Assembly: GCF_036409475.1 (NCBI RefSeq)
Contig: NZ_JAYRCK010000014.1
Coordinates: forward strand, 56,138-120,137
DNA from: Scandinavium sp036409475
GTDB taxonomy: Bacteria; Pseudomonadota; Gammaproteobacteria; Enterobacterales; Enterobacteriaceae
Direction of reading: 5' to 3'
DNA: 64,000 nucleotides
Below the pieces are notes generated by a model. It was given only the letters and a program-made list of their open reading frames with translations, searched no databases and had not been told where the DNA came from. Shown in pieces: positions 45,964 to 54,429 of this stretch. Both the position numbers and the translations under genes were made by a program. Every line of letters starts with the position of its first letter. The first letter of the stretch is position 1.

Positions 45964-45996
45964 CGTAGGCCGGGTAAGCGTCAGCGCCACCCGGCA
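45964..45996. repeat. REP element after yhhM
   Basis: GTAGGCCGGGTAAGCGTCAG followed by CGCCACCCGGC forms a single REP hairpin 3 bases after the yhhM stop, between convergent yhhM and yhhL. Confidence 0.8.
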
Positions 45997-46017
45997 ATCG
46001 AGCCATCCGGCAATAAA

Positions 46018-46290
46018 TCACTTCTTCTTCGGCGTTAACTTCTTCTGCCAGGCGATCAATTCAAACACCCCAAACAGGAAGATGCGGATTTGCTCGCCGC
46101 GAGTCATCTGCGGGCCATCTTTTGGCATCGTGGATTTCAGCAGCGCCATTTGCATGCCGTGCATCAGCACCATAAAAATCAGCGCCACGTTGACGAAAAT
46201 ATTCAGCGGGCGTGGGAAAGGGTGCACCAGATTCAGCACCAGAAAGGCCCAGACGCAAAGCATCAGCAGGCGGCCCAGATTAAGCAGCAT
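46018..46290 (-). CDS. yhhL: DUF1145 membrane protein YhhL
   Basis: 90 residues from the ATG at 46290 (MLLNLGRLLMLCVWAFLVLN); E. coli YhhL has 89. A frame extending to 46392 lies in rsmD and is rejected. Two hydrophobic segments and a basic C-terminus (WQKKLTPKKK). Overlaps the rsmD 3' end by 11 bases, so translation is probably coupled. Function unknown. Confidence 0.92.
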   Translation of the reverse strand: MLLNLGRLLMLCVWAFLVLNLVHPFPRPLNIFVNVALIFMVLMHGMQMALLKSTMPKDGPQMTRGEQIRIFLFGVFELIAWQKKLTPKKK

Positions 46291-46876
46291 TGTGTTCTCC
46301 TTGTGCTTCACGATGATAAAGACGATAAGCCACCTGACCGGCCACTTTCTCGCGGTGTAAATCCCAGTGCGCGGGGACGGGCGGCAGGCCATTTTCCACT
46401 TCGCTTTCGACGTAAATCAGCGCGTCGTCTGCCAGCCAGCCATTTTTTTCCAACAAACTTAACGTTTCTTCCAGCAAGCCTTTACGGAACGGCGGGTCAA
46501 TAAATACCACGTCATGCGGCGTGCCAGGCTGGGCGAGGAAGGTTAACGTGTTAGTGTTAACCACCTGCGCATGGCTGGCTTTCAGCGTGGCGAGGTTTTT
46601 TTGTAACTGTTGCGCGACGTGACGCTCCATCTCCAGCAGGGTGGTGCTTCCGGCATAACGGGATAGCGCTTCAAGCCCTAAAGCGCCGCTGCCAGCGAAA
46701 CAATCCAGGCAACGCGCGTCGACCATATGCGGGGCAAGCCAGTTAAATAGCGTCTCACGCACGCGGTCTGTGGTTGGGCGCAGGCCAGGGCTGTCGGGCA
46801 CCGGGAGCTTACGGCCTCGCCATTGCCCGCCTATAATGCGGATCTGACCGCTGCCGTTGTGATTTGGTTTTTTCAT
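46280..46876 (-). CDS. rsmD: 16S rRNA (guanine(966)-N2)-methyltransferase
   Basis: 198 residues as in E. coli. GGQWRGRKLPVPDSPGLRPT is the conserved N-terminus, FAGSGALGLEALSR the S-adenosylmethionine loop, and VFIDPPFRKG the catalytic motif IV. Divergent from ftsY across 147 bases and followed by overlapping yhhL, the E. coli layout. Confidence 0.97.
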   Translation of the reverse strand: MKKPNHNGSGQIRIIGGQWRGRKLPVPDSPGLRPTTDRVRETLFNWLAPHMVDARCLDCFAGSGALGLEALSRYAGSTTLLEMERHVAQQLQKNLATLKASHAQVVNTNTLTFLAQPGTPHDVVFIDPPFRKGLLEETLSLLEKNGWLADDALIYVESEVENGLPPVPAHWDLHREKVAGQVAYRLYHREAQGEHNAA

Positions 46877-47023
46877 AGCGTTCTTCAGCTCAGTGCTGGA
46901 TTACTCTTCCAGGGCGGTGATGCGCGTTAAGTAAAGTGATAGACTATTTCATCATTTTTTTAGCTTCCATGTACATAGCGGTGACGCGGTGCCGGGAGTC
47001 AACAGCGAAGAGTGTGGTCGCCG

Positions 47024-48409
47024 ATGGCAAAAAACAAAAAGAAAGGCTTTTTCTCCTGGCTGGGTTTTGGACAGAAAGAACAGGAACAGCCGCAGCAGGA
47101 AGCCGAACAGCAACGGACAGACGTTGAGCAAACGCCCGTCGAGCCTGCTGTTGAAGAGGTTGTGGAGCAGATTGCTGAGCCTGAAGCAGACACGTCCGCA
47201 CACAGCAAAGAAGAGACTGAAGCGTTCGCCGATGACGTGGTCGACGTGACCGAAGAGATCATCGAAAGCGAAAAACCTCAGCCGGTTATCGAGCCGGAGC
47301 CTGTCGCAGAAGAAGTCGTTGTAGCGCATCAGCCTGTGGCTGAGGAAGAGATTGCCGAAGACGACGAACTGACCGACGAAGAGCTGGAAGCTCAGGCATT
47401 GGCTGCGGCAGAAGCAGAAGAACAGGTTCTTGATGAGCCAGAAGACGCTGCCGTGGAAGCGCCACTCCAGGAGCAAGAGAAGCCGACGAAAGAAAGTTTC
47501 TTCGTTCGTCTTAAGCGCAGCCTGCTGAAAACAAAAGAAAATCTTGGTTCCGGATTTATCAGCTTGTTCCGCGGCAAGAAAATCGATGATGATCTGTTTG
47601 AAGAGCTGGAAGAACAGCTGCTGATTGCCGACGTGGGCGTCGAAACGACGCGCAAAATTATCGCTAATCTGACCGAAGGCGCGAGCCGTAAGCAATTGCG
47701 CGATGCAGAAGCGCTGTACGGGCTGCTGAAAGATGAGATGAGCGAAATCCTCGCAAAAGTGGATGAACCGCTTAATATTGAAGGCAAAACCCCGTTTGTT
47801 ATCCTGATGGTTGGCGTCAACGGGGTGGGTAAAACCACGACCATTGGCAAGCTGGCGCGTCAGTTTGAGCAGCAGGGCAAATCCGTGATGCTGGCGGCGG
47901 GCGATACCTTCCGTGCGGCAGCCGTTGAGCAGCTTCAGGTTTGGGGCCAGCGCAACGACATTCCGGTGATTGCTCAGCACACTGGCGCAGATTCCGCTTC
48001 CGTGATTTTCGATGCCATTCAGGCCGCGAAAGCGCGCAACGTGGATGTGCTGATTGCCGATACCGCAGGGCGTTTGCAGAACAAATCGCACCTGATGGAA
48101 GAACTGAAGAAAATCGTCCGCGTGATGAAAAAACTGGACGAAGAAGCGCCGCACGAAATCATGCTGACAATTGATGCCAGCACCGGGCAGAACGCCATCA
48201 GCCAGGCGAAGCTGTTCCATGAAGCCGTTGGGCTGACCGGCATTACCTTGACTAAACTGGACGGGACCGCCAAGGGTGGCGTTATCTTCTCGGTGGCCGA
48301 TCAGTTTGGCATTCCGATCCGCTACATTGGCGTTGGCGAACGTATCGAAGACTTGCGTCCCTTCAAATCGGACGATTTTATTGAGGCACTTTTTGCCCGA
48401 GAGGATTAA
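47024..48409 (+). CDS. ftsY: Signal recognition particle receptor FtsY
   Basis: Membrane-associated GTPase that receives SRP-ribosome complexes. The start at 47024 (MAKNKKKGFFSWLGFGQKE) matches E. coli; a GTG at 47012 is not preferred. The 461 residues are 36 fewer than E. coli (497). The shortfall lies in the acidic N-terminal A domain (about 20-155), while the NG domain is nearly identical: GVNGVGKTTT (G1), DTAGRLQNKSH (G3), TKLDGTAKGG (G4). First gene of ftsYEX. Confidence 0.98.
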   Translation: MAKNKKKGFFSWLGFGQKEQEQPQQEAEQQRTDVEQTPVEPAVEEVVEQIAEPEADTSAHSKEETEAFADDVVDVTEEIIESEKPQPVIEPEPVAEEVVVAHQPVAEEEIAEDDELTDEELEAQALAAAEAEEQVLDEPEDAAVEAPLQEQEKPTKESFFVRLKRSLLKTKENLGSGFISLFRGKKIDDDLFEELEEQLLIADVGVETTRKIIANLTEGASRKQLRDAEALYGLLKDEMSEILAKVDEPLNIEGKTPFVILMVGVNGVGKTTTIGKLARQFEQQGKSVMLAAGDTFRAAAVEQLQVWGQRNDIPVIAQHTGADSASVIFDAIQAAKARNVDVLIADTAGRLQNKSHLMEELKKIVRVMKKLDEEAPHEIMLTIDASTGQNAISQAKLFHEAVGLTGITLTKLDGTAKGGVIFSVADQFGIPIRYIGVGERIEDLRPFKSDDFIEALFARED

Positions 48410-48411
48410 CA

Positions 48412-49077
48412 ATGATTCGCTTTGAACAAGTCAGCAAAGCCTATCTCGGTGGGAGACAAGCGCTGCAGGGGATTAACTTCCAGCTGCAGCCGGGTGAGAT
48501 GGCCTTTCTGACCGGCCATTCCGGGGCAGGGAAAAGTACCCTGCTGAAGCTTATCTGCGGTATCGAGCGTCCAAGTACCGGGAAAATCTGGTTTAGCGGG
48601 CATGACATTAGTCGCCTGAAAAACCGGGAAGTGCCGTTTCTGCGTCGTCAGATTGGCATGATTTTCCAGGATCACCATCTGCTGATGGACCGGACCGTTT
48701 ACGATAACGTGGCTATCCCGCTGATCATCGCGGGCGCCAGCGGGGATGACATCCGTCGTCGCGTGTCGGCGGCGCTGGATAAGGTCGGGCTGCTCGACAA
48801 AGCGAAAAACCTCCCGATTCAGCTCTCCGGCGGTGAACAGCAGCGCGTGGGCATTGCTCGTGCGGTGGTGAACAAACCGGCGGTACTGCTGGCGGACGAA
48901 CCGACCGGTAACCTTGATGAGGCGCTGTCGGAAGGCATCCTGCGCCTGTTTGAAGAGTTCAACCGCGTGGGGGTAACGGTGCTGATGGCGACGCACGACC
49001 TGGGGCTTATCTCCAGCCGTTCGTACCGCATGCTAACCCTCAGTGACGGGCATTTGCACGGAGGCTACGGTGAATAA
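48412..49077 (+). CDS. ftsE: Cell division ATP-binding protein FtsE
   Basis: ABC-type ATPase that, with FtsX, activates septal peptidoglycan hydrolases through EnvC. 221 residues (E. coli 222). Walker A GHSGAGKST, signature LSGGEQQRVGIARA, Walker B LLADEPTGNLDE, H-loop MATHDLG. Starts 2 bases after ftsY and overlaps ftsX by 8. Confidence 0.98.
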   Translation: MIRFEQVSKAYLGGRQALQGINFQLQPGEMAFLTGHSGAGKSTLLKLICGIERPSTGKIWFSGHDISRLKNREVPFLRRQIGMIFQDHHLLMDRTVYDNVAIPLIIAGASGDDIRRRVSAALDKVGLLDKAKNLPIQLSGGEQQRVGIARAVVNKPAVLLADEPTGNLDEALSEGILRLFEEFNRVGVTVLMATHDLGLISSRSYRMLTLSDGHLHGGYGE

Positions 49078-50128
49078 ACGCGAAGCGATGAATCAGATTC
49101 GCCAGTTCGGCAACCGCTTTGATCGGCTGCGTAACTCGGCGAGCGGCGGCGGTAACCGCGGCGGCAATGTGCCAAAACGCGCAAAATCCTCGCCAAAACC
49201 GAACTCACGCAAAACCAACGTGTTCAACGAGCAGGTGCGTTACGCCTTCCACGGCGCGTTGCAGGACTTAAAAAGCAAACCGATTGCGACGTTCCTGACG
49301 GTGATGGTGATCGCTATCTCCCTGACGCTGCCTAGCGTGTGCTACATGGTTTACAAGAACGTGAATGCCGCAGCGTCGCAGTATTACCCGTCGCCGCAAA
49401 TCACGGTCTATCTGGAAAAAACGCTTGATGATGATGCCGCCGCAAAAGTGGTGGGGCAGCTTCAGGCCGAGCAGGGCGTGGATAAGGTGAATTATCTCTC
49501 ACGTGACGAAGCGCTGGGCGAATTCCGCAACTGGTCCGGCTTTGGCGGTGCGCTCGACATGCTGGAAGAAAACCCGCTGCCAGCCGTTGCGGTGGTTATT
49601 CCTAAGCTGGATTTCCAGGGAACTGATTCGCTCAACAGCCTGCGTGACCGGGTGTCGCGCATTCAGGGTGTGGACGAAGTGCGTATGGACGATAGCTGGT
49701 TTGCGCGCCTGGCTTCTATCACCGGGCTGGTGGGACGCGTGTCGGCGATGATCGGCGTGTTGATGATAGCGGCGGTGTTCCTCGTTATCGGCAACAGCGT
49801 GCGTCTGAGTATCTTCGCACGGCGTGACACCATTAACGTGCAGAAACTGATTGGCGCGACAGATGGTTTCATCCTGCGTCCGTTCCTGTACGGTGGAGCT
49901 TTATTAGGATTCTCAGGGGCGTTTCTGTCGCTGATCCTGTCTGAAATTCTGGTACTGCGTTTGTCTTCGGCGGTGACGGAAGTGGCGAAGGTGTTTGGTA
50001 CTCAGTTTGAACTCAGTGGCTTAGGTTTCGATGAGTGCCTGCTGATGCTGATTGTCTGCTCGATGATCGGCTGGGTAGCCGCCTGGCTGGCGACAGTTCA
50101 ACATTTACGCCACTTTACGCCAGAGTAA
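49070..50128 (+). CDS. ftsX: Cell division protein FtsX
   Basis: Four-span inner-membrane partner of FtsE, with a periplasmic loop (about 100-215) that contacts EnvC. The start is GTG at 49070 (VNKREAMNQIRQF), preceded by GGAGG, giving 352 residues exactly as in E. coli; a frame from 49043 would overlap ftsE more deeply. The C-terminus AAWLATVQHLRHFTPE is conserved. Confidence 0.97.
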   Translation: MNKREAMNQIRQFGNRFDRLRNSASGGGNRGGNVPKRAKSSPKPNSRKTNVFNEQVRYAFHGALQDLKSKPIATFLTVMVIAISLTLPSVCYMVYKNVNAAASQYYPSPQITVYLEKTLDDDAAAKVVGQLQAEQGVDKVNYLSRDEALGEFRNWSGFGGALDMLEENPLPAVAVVIPKLDFQGTDSLNSLRDRVSRIQGVDEVRMDDSWFARLASITGLVGRVSAMIGVLMIAAVFLVIGNSVRLSIFARRDTINVQKLIGATDGFILRPFLYGGALLGFSGAFLSLILSEILVLRLSSAVTEVAKVFGTQFELSGLGFDECLLMLIVCSMIGWVAAWLATVQHLRHFTPE

Positions 50129-50145
50129 TAAATTTCTGATATACT

Positions 50146-50185
50146 CTCTCCCTGCTGTAAATGTTCCTGTTCGCAGGGAGAGTTT
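50146..50185 (+). terminator. Terminator after ftsYEX
   Basis: CTCTCCCTGC (50146-50155) and GCAGGGAGAG (50173-50182) form a 10-bp stem with a 17-base loop followed by TTT. A weak U tail, but it sits 18 bases after the ftsX stop. Confidence 0.75.
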
Positions 50186-50268
50186 CAAAAACCCATCCGC
50201 TTTCCCTGTTCCCCAGTATCATCAGCGTGGTGTCACATTTTGTGCGTAATCTATTCACGGCGTTGCAT

Positions 50269-50296
50269 GGAACTTGTGGATAACATCACTGTCTGA
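50269..50296 (+). promoter_or_regulatory. Sigma-E promoter of rpoH with overlapping DnaA box
   Basis: GGAACTT (50269-50275), 16 bases, TCTGA (50292-50296) matches the RpoE consensus and E. coli rpoH P3. A perfect DnaA box TGTGGATAA (50275-50283) lies in the spacer, as described for E. coli. The rest of the 50186-50397 region is the rpoH leader and further promoters I cannot place. Confidence 0.9.
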
Positions 50297-50397
50297 TAAA
50301 AGAAGTGAATGCTAACCTCGTTGCTCAAAATTTCTGGCATGCTTGTTGCCTCTTAGAGGGACGAAGCAGCAGAAGAGAAAGAATTGAGAGGATTTGA

Positions 50398-51252
50398 ATG
50401 ACCAAAGATATGCAAACTTTAGCTTTAGCCCCTGTTGGCAACCTGGATTCCTACATCCGGGCGGCAAACGCATGGCCGATGTTGACGGCTGATGAAGAAC
50501 GGGCGCTGGCGGAAAAGCTGCATTACCAGGGCGATCTGGAAGCAGCTAAGACGCTGATCCTGTCTCACCTGCGCTTTGTCGTTCATGTTGCTCGTAACTA
50601 CTCGGGCTACGGCCTGCCGCAGGCAGACCTGATTCAGGAAGGTAACATCGGCCTGATGAAAGCCGTGCGCCGCTTCAACCCTGAAGTGGGTGTGCGTCTG
50701 GTGTCGTTTGCCGTGCACTGGATCAAGGCTGAGATTCATGAATACGTTCTGCGTAACTGGCGTATCGTGAAAGTCGCGACCACCAAAGCACAGCGTAAGT
50801 TGTTCTTTAACCTGCGTAAAACCAAGCAGCGTCTGGGCTGGTTTAATCAGGACGAAGTCGAAATGGTGGCACGTGAGCTGGGCGTGACCAGCAAAGACGT
50901 GCGTGAAATGGAATCACGAATGTCCGCACAGGACATGGCATTTGATATGTCGTCTGATGATGATTCCGAAAGCCAATCCGTCGCACCTGTGCTCTATCTG
51001 CAGGATAAAACGTCTAACTTTGCCGATGGCATCGAGGACGATAACTGGGAAGAGCAGGCTGCCAACAAATTGACGCATGCGATGGAAGGTCTGGACGAAC
51101 GCAGTCAGGACATTATCCGCGCCCGCTGGCTGGACGAAGACAACAAGTCCACGCTGCAGGAACTGGCCGATCGTTATGGCGTGTCCGCCGAACGTGTCCG
51201 TCAGCTCGAAAAGAACGCGATGAAAAAACTGCGTATGGCGATTGAGGCCTAA
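50398..51252 (+). CDS. rpoH: RNA polymerase sigma-32 factor (heat shock)
   Basis: Directs transcription of heat-shock genes, including the prlC promoter in this window. The 284 residues equal E. coli. Region 2 contains DLIQEGNIGLMKAVRRFNPE, the RpoH box is QRKLFFNLR, and region 4.2 ends with ADRYGVSAERVRQLEKNAMK. The GAGAGGATTTGA leader plus the first codons can pair in the way known for the translational thermosensor, though I did not fold it. Confidence 0.99.
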   Translation: MTKDMQTLALAPVGNLDSYIRAANAWPMLTADEERALAEKLHYQGDLEAAKTLILSHLRFVVHVARNYSGYGLPQADLIQEGNIGLMKAVRRFNPEVGVRLVSFAVHWIKAEIHEYVLRNWRIVKVATTKAQRKLFFNLRKTKQRLGWFNQDEVEMVARELGVTSKDVREMESRMSAQDMAFDMSSDDDSESQSVAPVLYLQDKTSNFADGIEDDNWEEQAANKLTHAMEGLDERSQDIIRARWLDEDNKSTLQELADRYGVSAERVRQLEKNAMKKLRMAIEA

Positions 51253-51265
51253 ACATTGTTTTTTT

Positions 51266-51344
51266 GCCGGGTGGCACTTCGTTTACCCGGCCTACAAAAG
51301 CAATGCAACGCGTAGGTCGGGTCAGGCGAAGCCGCCACCCGACG
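51266..51344. repeat. REP/BIME element after rpoH
   Basis: GCCGGGTGGCACTTCGTTTA at the left and GGCGAAGCCGCCACCCGAC at the right, inverted, 14 bases after the rpoH stop. Confidence 0.83.
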
Positions 51345-51352
51345 CCAAAGAG

Positions 51353-51389
51353 AAGCCCGAAGGTTTATTCCCTCGGGCTTTCGTTTTTT
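51353..51389 (+). terminator. rpoH terminator overlapping the mocR-type gene end
   Basis: AAGCCCGA (51353-51360) / TCGGGCTT (51373-51380), then CG and a T run at 51384-51389. The TAA stop of the convergent regulator gene (51365-51367) lies inside the loop, so the two 3' ends share sequence. Confidence 0.88.
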
Positions 51390-52846
51390 ATACACCCCAC
51401 CAACACCTTAAAAGCGCCCTCCATTTCTTCCTCACGCATCGCCGCAAAGCCCATTAACAGACCACGCTGTGTGGCTTTATTCAGGTAGTAACGTGAAAGC
51501 GGACGCACCAGCACACCCTTCTCATTGGCTTTTTTCGCTAGCGCCACATCGTCACACTCCGCATCCAGTTTCAGCACCAGATGCAGCCCTGCATTATCGT
51601 TAAATTCGCTGAGAGCCTCTTTGCCCAGATAATCCGTGATAAGCCCGGCGAGTTTCTGGCGACGACGAGCATACAGCAGGCGCATCCGGCGAATATGCGC
51701 GGTGTAATGCCCTTCGCGGATAAACAGCGCCAGTGTTTCCTGATCGAGCAGACGCCCGCTGCGATACAGCTCGGTATGAGCGATGCGCAACGACTGCGCT
51801 AAGGGGCGGGGAAGCACCACGTAACCGAGGCGCATCCCCGGCCACATCGTCTTGCTGAACGTGCCGATGTAAATCACCGGCGCATCTTCCACCAGGCCTT
51901 GCAGGGCTGGGATCGGCTGGCCGGAGAAGCGAAACTCACTGTCGTAATCATCTTCCACAATCCAGCTTCCGGTCTGACGTGCGAGCGCAAGCAGGCGCTG
52001 ACGGCGCTCGAGGCTCATCACGCAACCCAGCGGGTATTGATGCGAAGGCGTGACGAAAATCAGCCTTGGCGGCGTGTTACCGGGTTCTGGCGGGTTCATG
52101 CCGCTGAGGTCGACATCCACCGCCTGCAGCTGTACGCCGTTCATCTGCAGCACGTTACGAATGCCCCAATAGGCGGGTTCTTCAATCCACGCGCTATCGC
52201 CTGGGTTACAGAGCATCCTCGAAACTAAATCGATGGCCTGATGAATGCCTTCGGTGACCAGGATTTGATCTGGCGTGCAGCGCACCGATCGCGCCACGCG
52301 TAAATACTCCATTAATGCCTGTTGCAGCGCCTGGCTGCCGCCGGAAGGGCTGTAAGAAAGCTGCACCGCCTGTGGTTTGCGACTCACTCGGGTGTGGATT
52401 TTACGTAAAAGCACATGAGGGAACTCGTTCACGTCAGGCACGCCGGGAAGGAATGCGCCCCACTGGCGAGGGCTGGCGCTGCTGTGCGCCAGCAATGCCT
52501 GACCACGTTCTGAAAAGCTAATGCTGCGCACATCGCTACCGGGATCTTCCTGTGTACCCGTCGCAAAAAGCAGCGCATCGGGTACCGTCTGGGCGACAAA
52601 GGTGCCGCTACCGGAGCGGGAAACGATATAGCCCTCTGCCAGCAATTGTTCGTACACGGTCAGCACCGTATTGCGTGACAACTTCAGTTGGCTTGCCAGA
52701 TCGCGGGAAGGGGGCAAACGGCTTTGTGGCGGCAGGCTGCCGTCGAGGATCGACAGGCGGACGGCGTTATACAGCTTCCGGTGCAATTTATCGTCGGGCT
52801 GTTCATCCAGACGCAGTTGCAGGAGATCGCACACTAAAGAACGCAA
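51365..52846 (-). CDS. MocR-type PLP-dependent GntR-family regulator
   Basis: 493 residues. An N-terminal GntR winged helix (about 10-80: LPPSRDLASQLKLSRNTVLTVYEQL, with RSGSGTFVA) is fused to an aminotransferase-fold domain. The PLP lysine is in GTFSKTMWPGMRLGYV. Family members such as GabR and PdxR sense PLP or amine ligands and regulate a divergent gene. Here the divergent gene is a 4-aminobutyrate transaminase 114 bases away, so a GabR-like role is likely but inferred. Confidence 0.9.
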   Translation of the reverse strand: MRSLVCDLLQLRLDEQPDDKLHRKLYNAVRLSILDGSLPPQSRLPPSRDLASQLKLSRNTVLTVYEQLLAEGYIVSRSGSGTFVAQTVPDALLFATGTQEDPGSDVRSISFSERGQALLAHSSASPRQWGAFLPGVPDVNEFPHVLLRKIHTRVSRKPQAVQLSYSPSGGSQALQQALMEYLRVARSVRCTPDQILVTEGIHQAIDLVSRMLCNPGDSAWIEEPAYWGIRNVLQMNGVQLQAVDVDLSGMNPPEPGNTPPRLIFVTPSHQYPLGCVMSLERRQRLLALARQTGSWIVEDDYDSEFRFSGQPIPALQGLVEDAPVIYIGTFSKTMWPGMRLGYVVLPRPLAQSLRIAHTELYRSGRLLDQETLALFIREGHYTAHIRRMRLLYARRRQKLAGLITDYLGKEALSEFNDNAGLHLVLKLDAECDDVALAKKANEKGVLVRPLSRYYLNKATQRGLLMGFAAMREEEMEGAFKVLVGCIKNESPRE

Positions 52847-52871
52847 TTGGATCCCTCAATTATTCAAAACT

Positions 52872-52890
52872 GGTACTCGATTATAGGACC
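52872..52890. promoter_or_regulatory. Candidate operator between the MocR-type gene and gabT
   Basis: GGTACT (52872-52877) and AGGACC (52885-52890) form an imperfect inverted repeat (one mismatch) with a 7-base spacer, near the regulator start. GGTCCT-type half sites are common for MocR proteins. The rest of the 114-base divergent region is AT-rich. Confidence 0.45.
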
Positions 52891-52960
52891 GCTCAGGCAG
52901 TAAAACTATCACATGTTTCAAAGTTGTTAACACAAACGAATCTGTGATGGGGTAAGGTCG

Positions 52961-54226
52961 ATGAAAAACAATGAACTGAATCAGCGCCGTTTGCAGGCGA
53001 CACCGCGTGGAATTGGCGTCATGTGTGGCTTCTACGCCGAAAAAGCAGAGAACGCGACGCTGTGGGATGTTGAAGGCAATGAAGTTATCGACTTCGCTGC
53101 GGGGATTGCGGTGCTGAACACCGGCCATCGCCATCCGAAAATTGTAGCGGCGATTGAAAAACAGCTTCAGGCATTCACCCACACGGCCTACCAAATCGTG
53201 CCTTACGAAAGCTATGTGTCGCTGGCAGAACGCATCAACGCTCGCGTGCCAGTGAATGGCCCGGCGAAAACTGCTTTCTTCTCTACGGGTGCGGAAGCGG
53301 TTGAGAACGCCGTGAAAATCGCGCGTGCTTACACCAGGCGTCCAGGGCTTATCACTTTTGGCGGTGGTTTCCACGGCCGTACTTTTATGACCATGGCGCT
53401 GACCGGCAAAGTGGCACCGTACAAAATCGGTTTTGGCCCGTTCCCGGGTTCTGTTTATCACGGTCAGTATCCTAACGCCGCGCATGGTGTGACCACTGAA
53501 GATGCACTGAAAAGTCTGGATCGTATTTTCAAAGCGGATATCGCGCCGGATCAGGTTGCGGCCATCATCCTTGAGCCTGTGCAAGGTGAAGGCGGCTTCA
53601 ACGTGGCTCCGGCTGATTTTATGCAGGGCCTGCGTAAACTGTGCGATACCCACGGCATTCTGCTGATTGCCGACGAAGTGCAGACCGGTTTCGCCCGTAC
53701 CGGCAAACTGTTTGCGATGGAACACTACGACGTTAAGCCAGACCTGATGACCATGGCGAAAAGCCTGGCAGGCGGCATGCCGCTTTCAGCGGTGGCGGGC
53801 CGTGCGGACGTGATGGACGCGCCTGCGCCGGGTGGTTTAGGCGGAACTTATGCCGGTAACCCACTGGCTGTGGCATCCGCTCATGCAGTGCTGGATATCA
53901 TTGACGAAGAAAAATTGTGCTCACGCGCTTCTGAACTGGGCCACCACCTGGTTGAAGTGCTGAACAATGCCAAAGCCGATTGTCCTTACATCGTTGACGT
54001 TCGTGCGCAAGGTTCTATGGTGGCTGTTGAGTTTAACGATCCGCAGACCGGCGCGCCGTCGCCTGAATTCACCAAACAGGTGCAGGAGAAGGCGATGAAA
54101 GAAGGCCTGCTGCTGCTGAGCTGCGGCGTGTACGGCAACGTGATCCGTTTCCTTTACCCTCTCACCATTCCTGAAGCGCAGTTCCGTAAGGCGCTGGACA
54201 TTATTCGACACTCCCTCAGCCGCTAA
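52961..54226 (+). CDS. gabT: 4-aminobutyrate-2-oxoglutarate transaminase (GabT/PuuE type)
   Basis: Class III PLP aminotransferase converting 4-aminobutyrate and 2-oxoglutarate to succinate semialdehyde and glutamate. 421 residues, the PuuE length. The N-terminal MCGFYAEKAENATLWDVEGN is closer to E. coli PuuE than GabT. PLP lysine in MTMAKSLAGGMP; FSTGAEAVENAVKIAR and IADEVQTGFARTGK are conserved. No puu or gabD gene is adjacent, so the route to succinate must be completed elsewhere. GGGTAAGG precedes the ATG. Confidence 0.93.
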   Translation: MKNNELNQRRLQATPRGIGVMCGFYAEKAENATLWDVEGNEVIDFAAGIAVLNTGHRHPKIVAAIEKQLQAFTHTAYQIVPYESYVSLAERINARVPVNGPAKTAFFSTGAEAVENAVKIARAYTRRPGLITFGGGFHGRTFMTMALTGKVAPYKIGFGPFPGSVYHGQYPNAAHGVTTEDALKSLDRIFKADIAPDQVAAIILEPVQGEGGFNVAPADFMQGLRKLCDTHGILLIADEVQTGFARTGKLFAMEHYDVKPDLMTMAKSLAGGMPLSAVAGRADVMDAPAPGGLGGTYAGNPLAVASAHAVLDIIDEEKLCSRASELGHHLVEVLNNAKADCPYIVDVRAQGSMVAVEFNDPQTGAPSPEFTKQVQEKAMKEGLLLLSCGVYGNVIRFLYPLTIPEAQFRKALDIIRHSLSR

Positions 54227-54232
54227 TGGCTC

Positions 54233-54257
54233 GGCGCTCTTCGGAGCGCCTTTTTTT
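54233..54257 (+). terminator. Rho-independent terminator of gabT
   Basis: GGCGCTC (54233-54239), loop TTCG, GAGCGCC (54244-54250), then T7. Confidence 0.96.
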
Positions 54258-54429
54258 GTCACGATTCTGTTACATAACCCTCAAATTTCTGGTTCCAAAA
54301 GAGAAAAAATCGGGTATGTTTTAGCAGAGTATGCTGTAAAAGCGCGTGCGGCAGACCGAATAATGAAATAAAGCGCCACATAACAACATCACAACAAAAT
54401 CAATCACCATCACAATGGGGAATCTCAGG
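54258..54429. other. livJ upstream region
   Basis: 172 AT-rich bases. TATGTT and TATGCT occur within GGGTATGTT and GAGTATGCT near 54315-54335 as possible -10 boxes. A CA-rich leader precedes livJ. The operon is Lrp/leucine controlled in E. coli, but I cannot define a site here. Confidence 0.4.

Noticed and set aside
46952..48412. 486-codon open frame antisense to ftsY, and similar long antisense frames over gor, prlC, arnC, arnA and ftsY
   Set aside because: They mirror highly conserved genes in GC-rich DNA, lack ribosome sites and family motifs, and show composition typical of reverse-frame translation.
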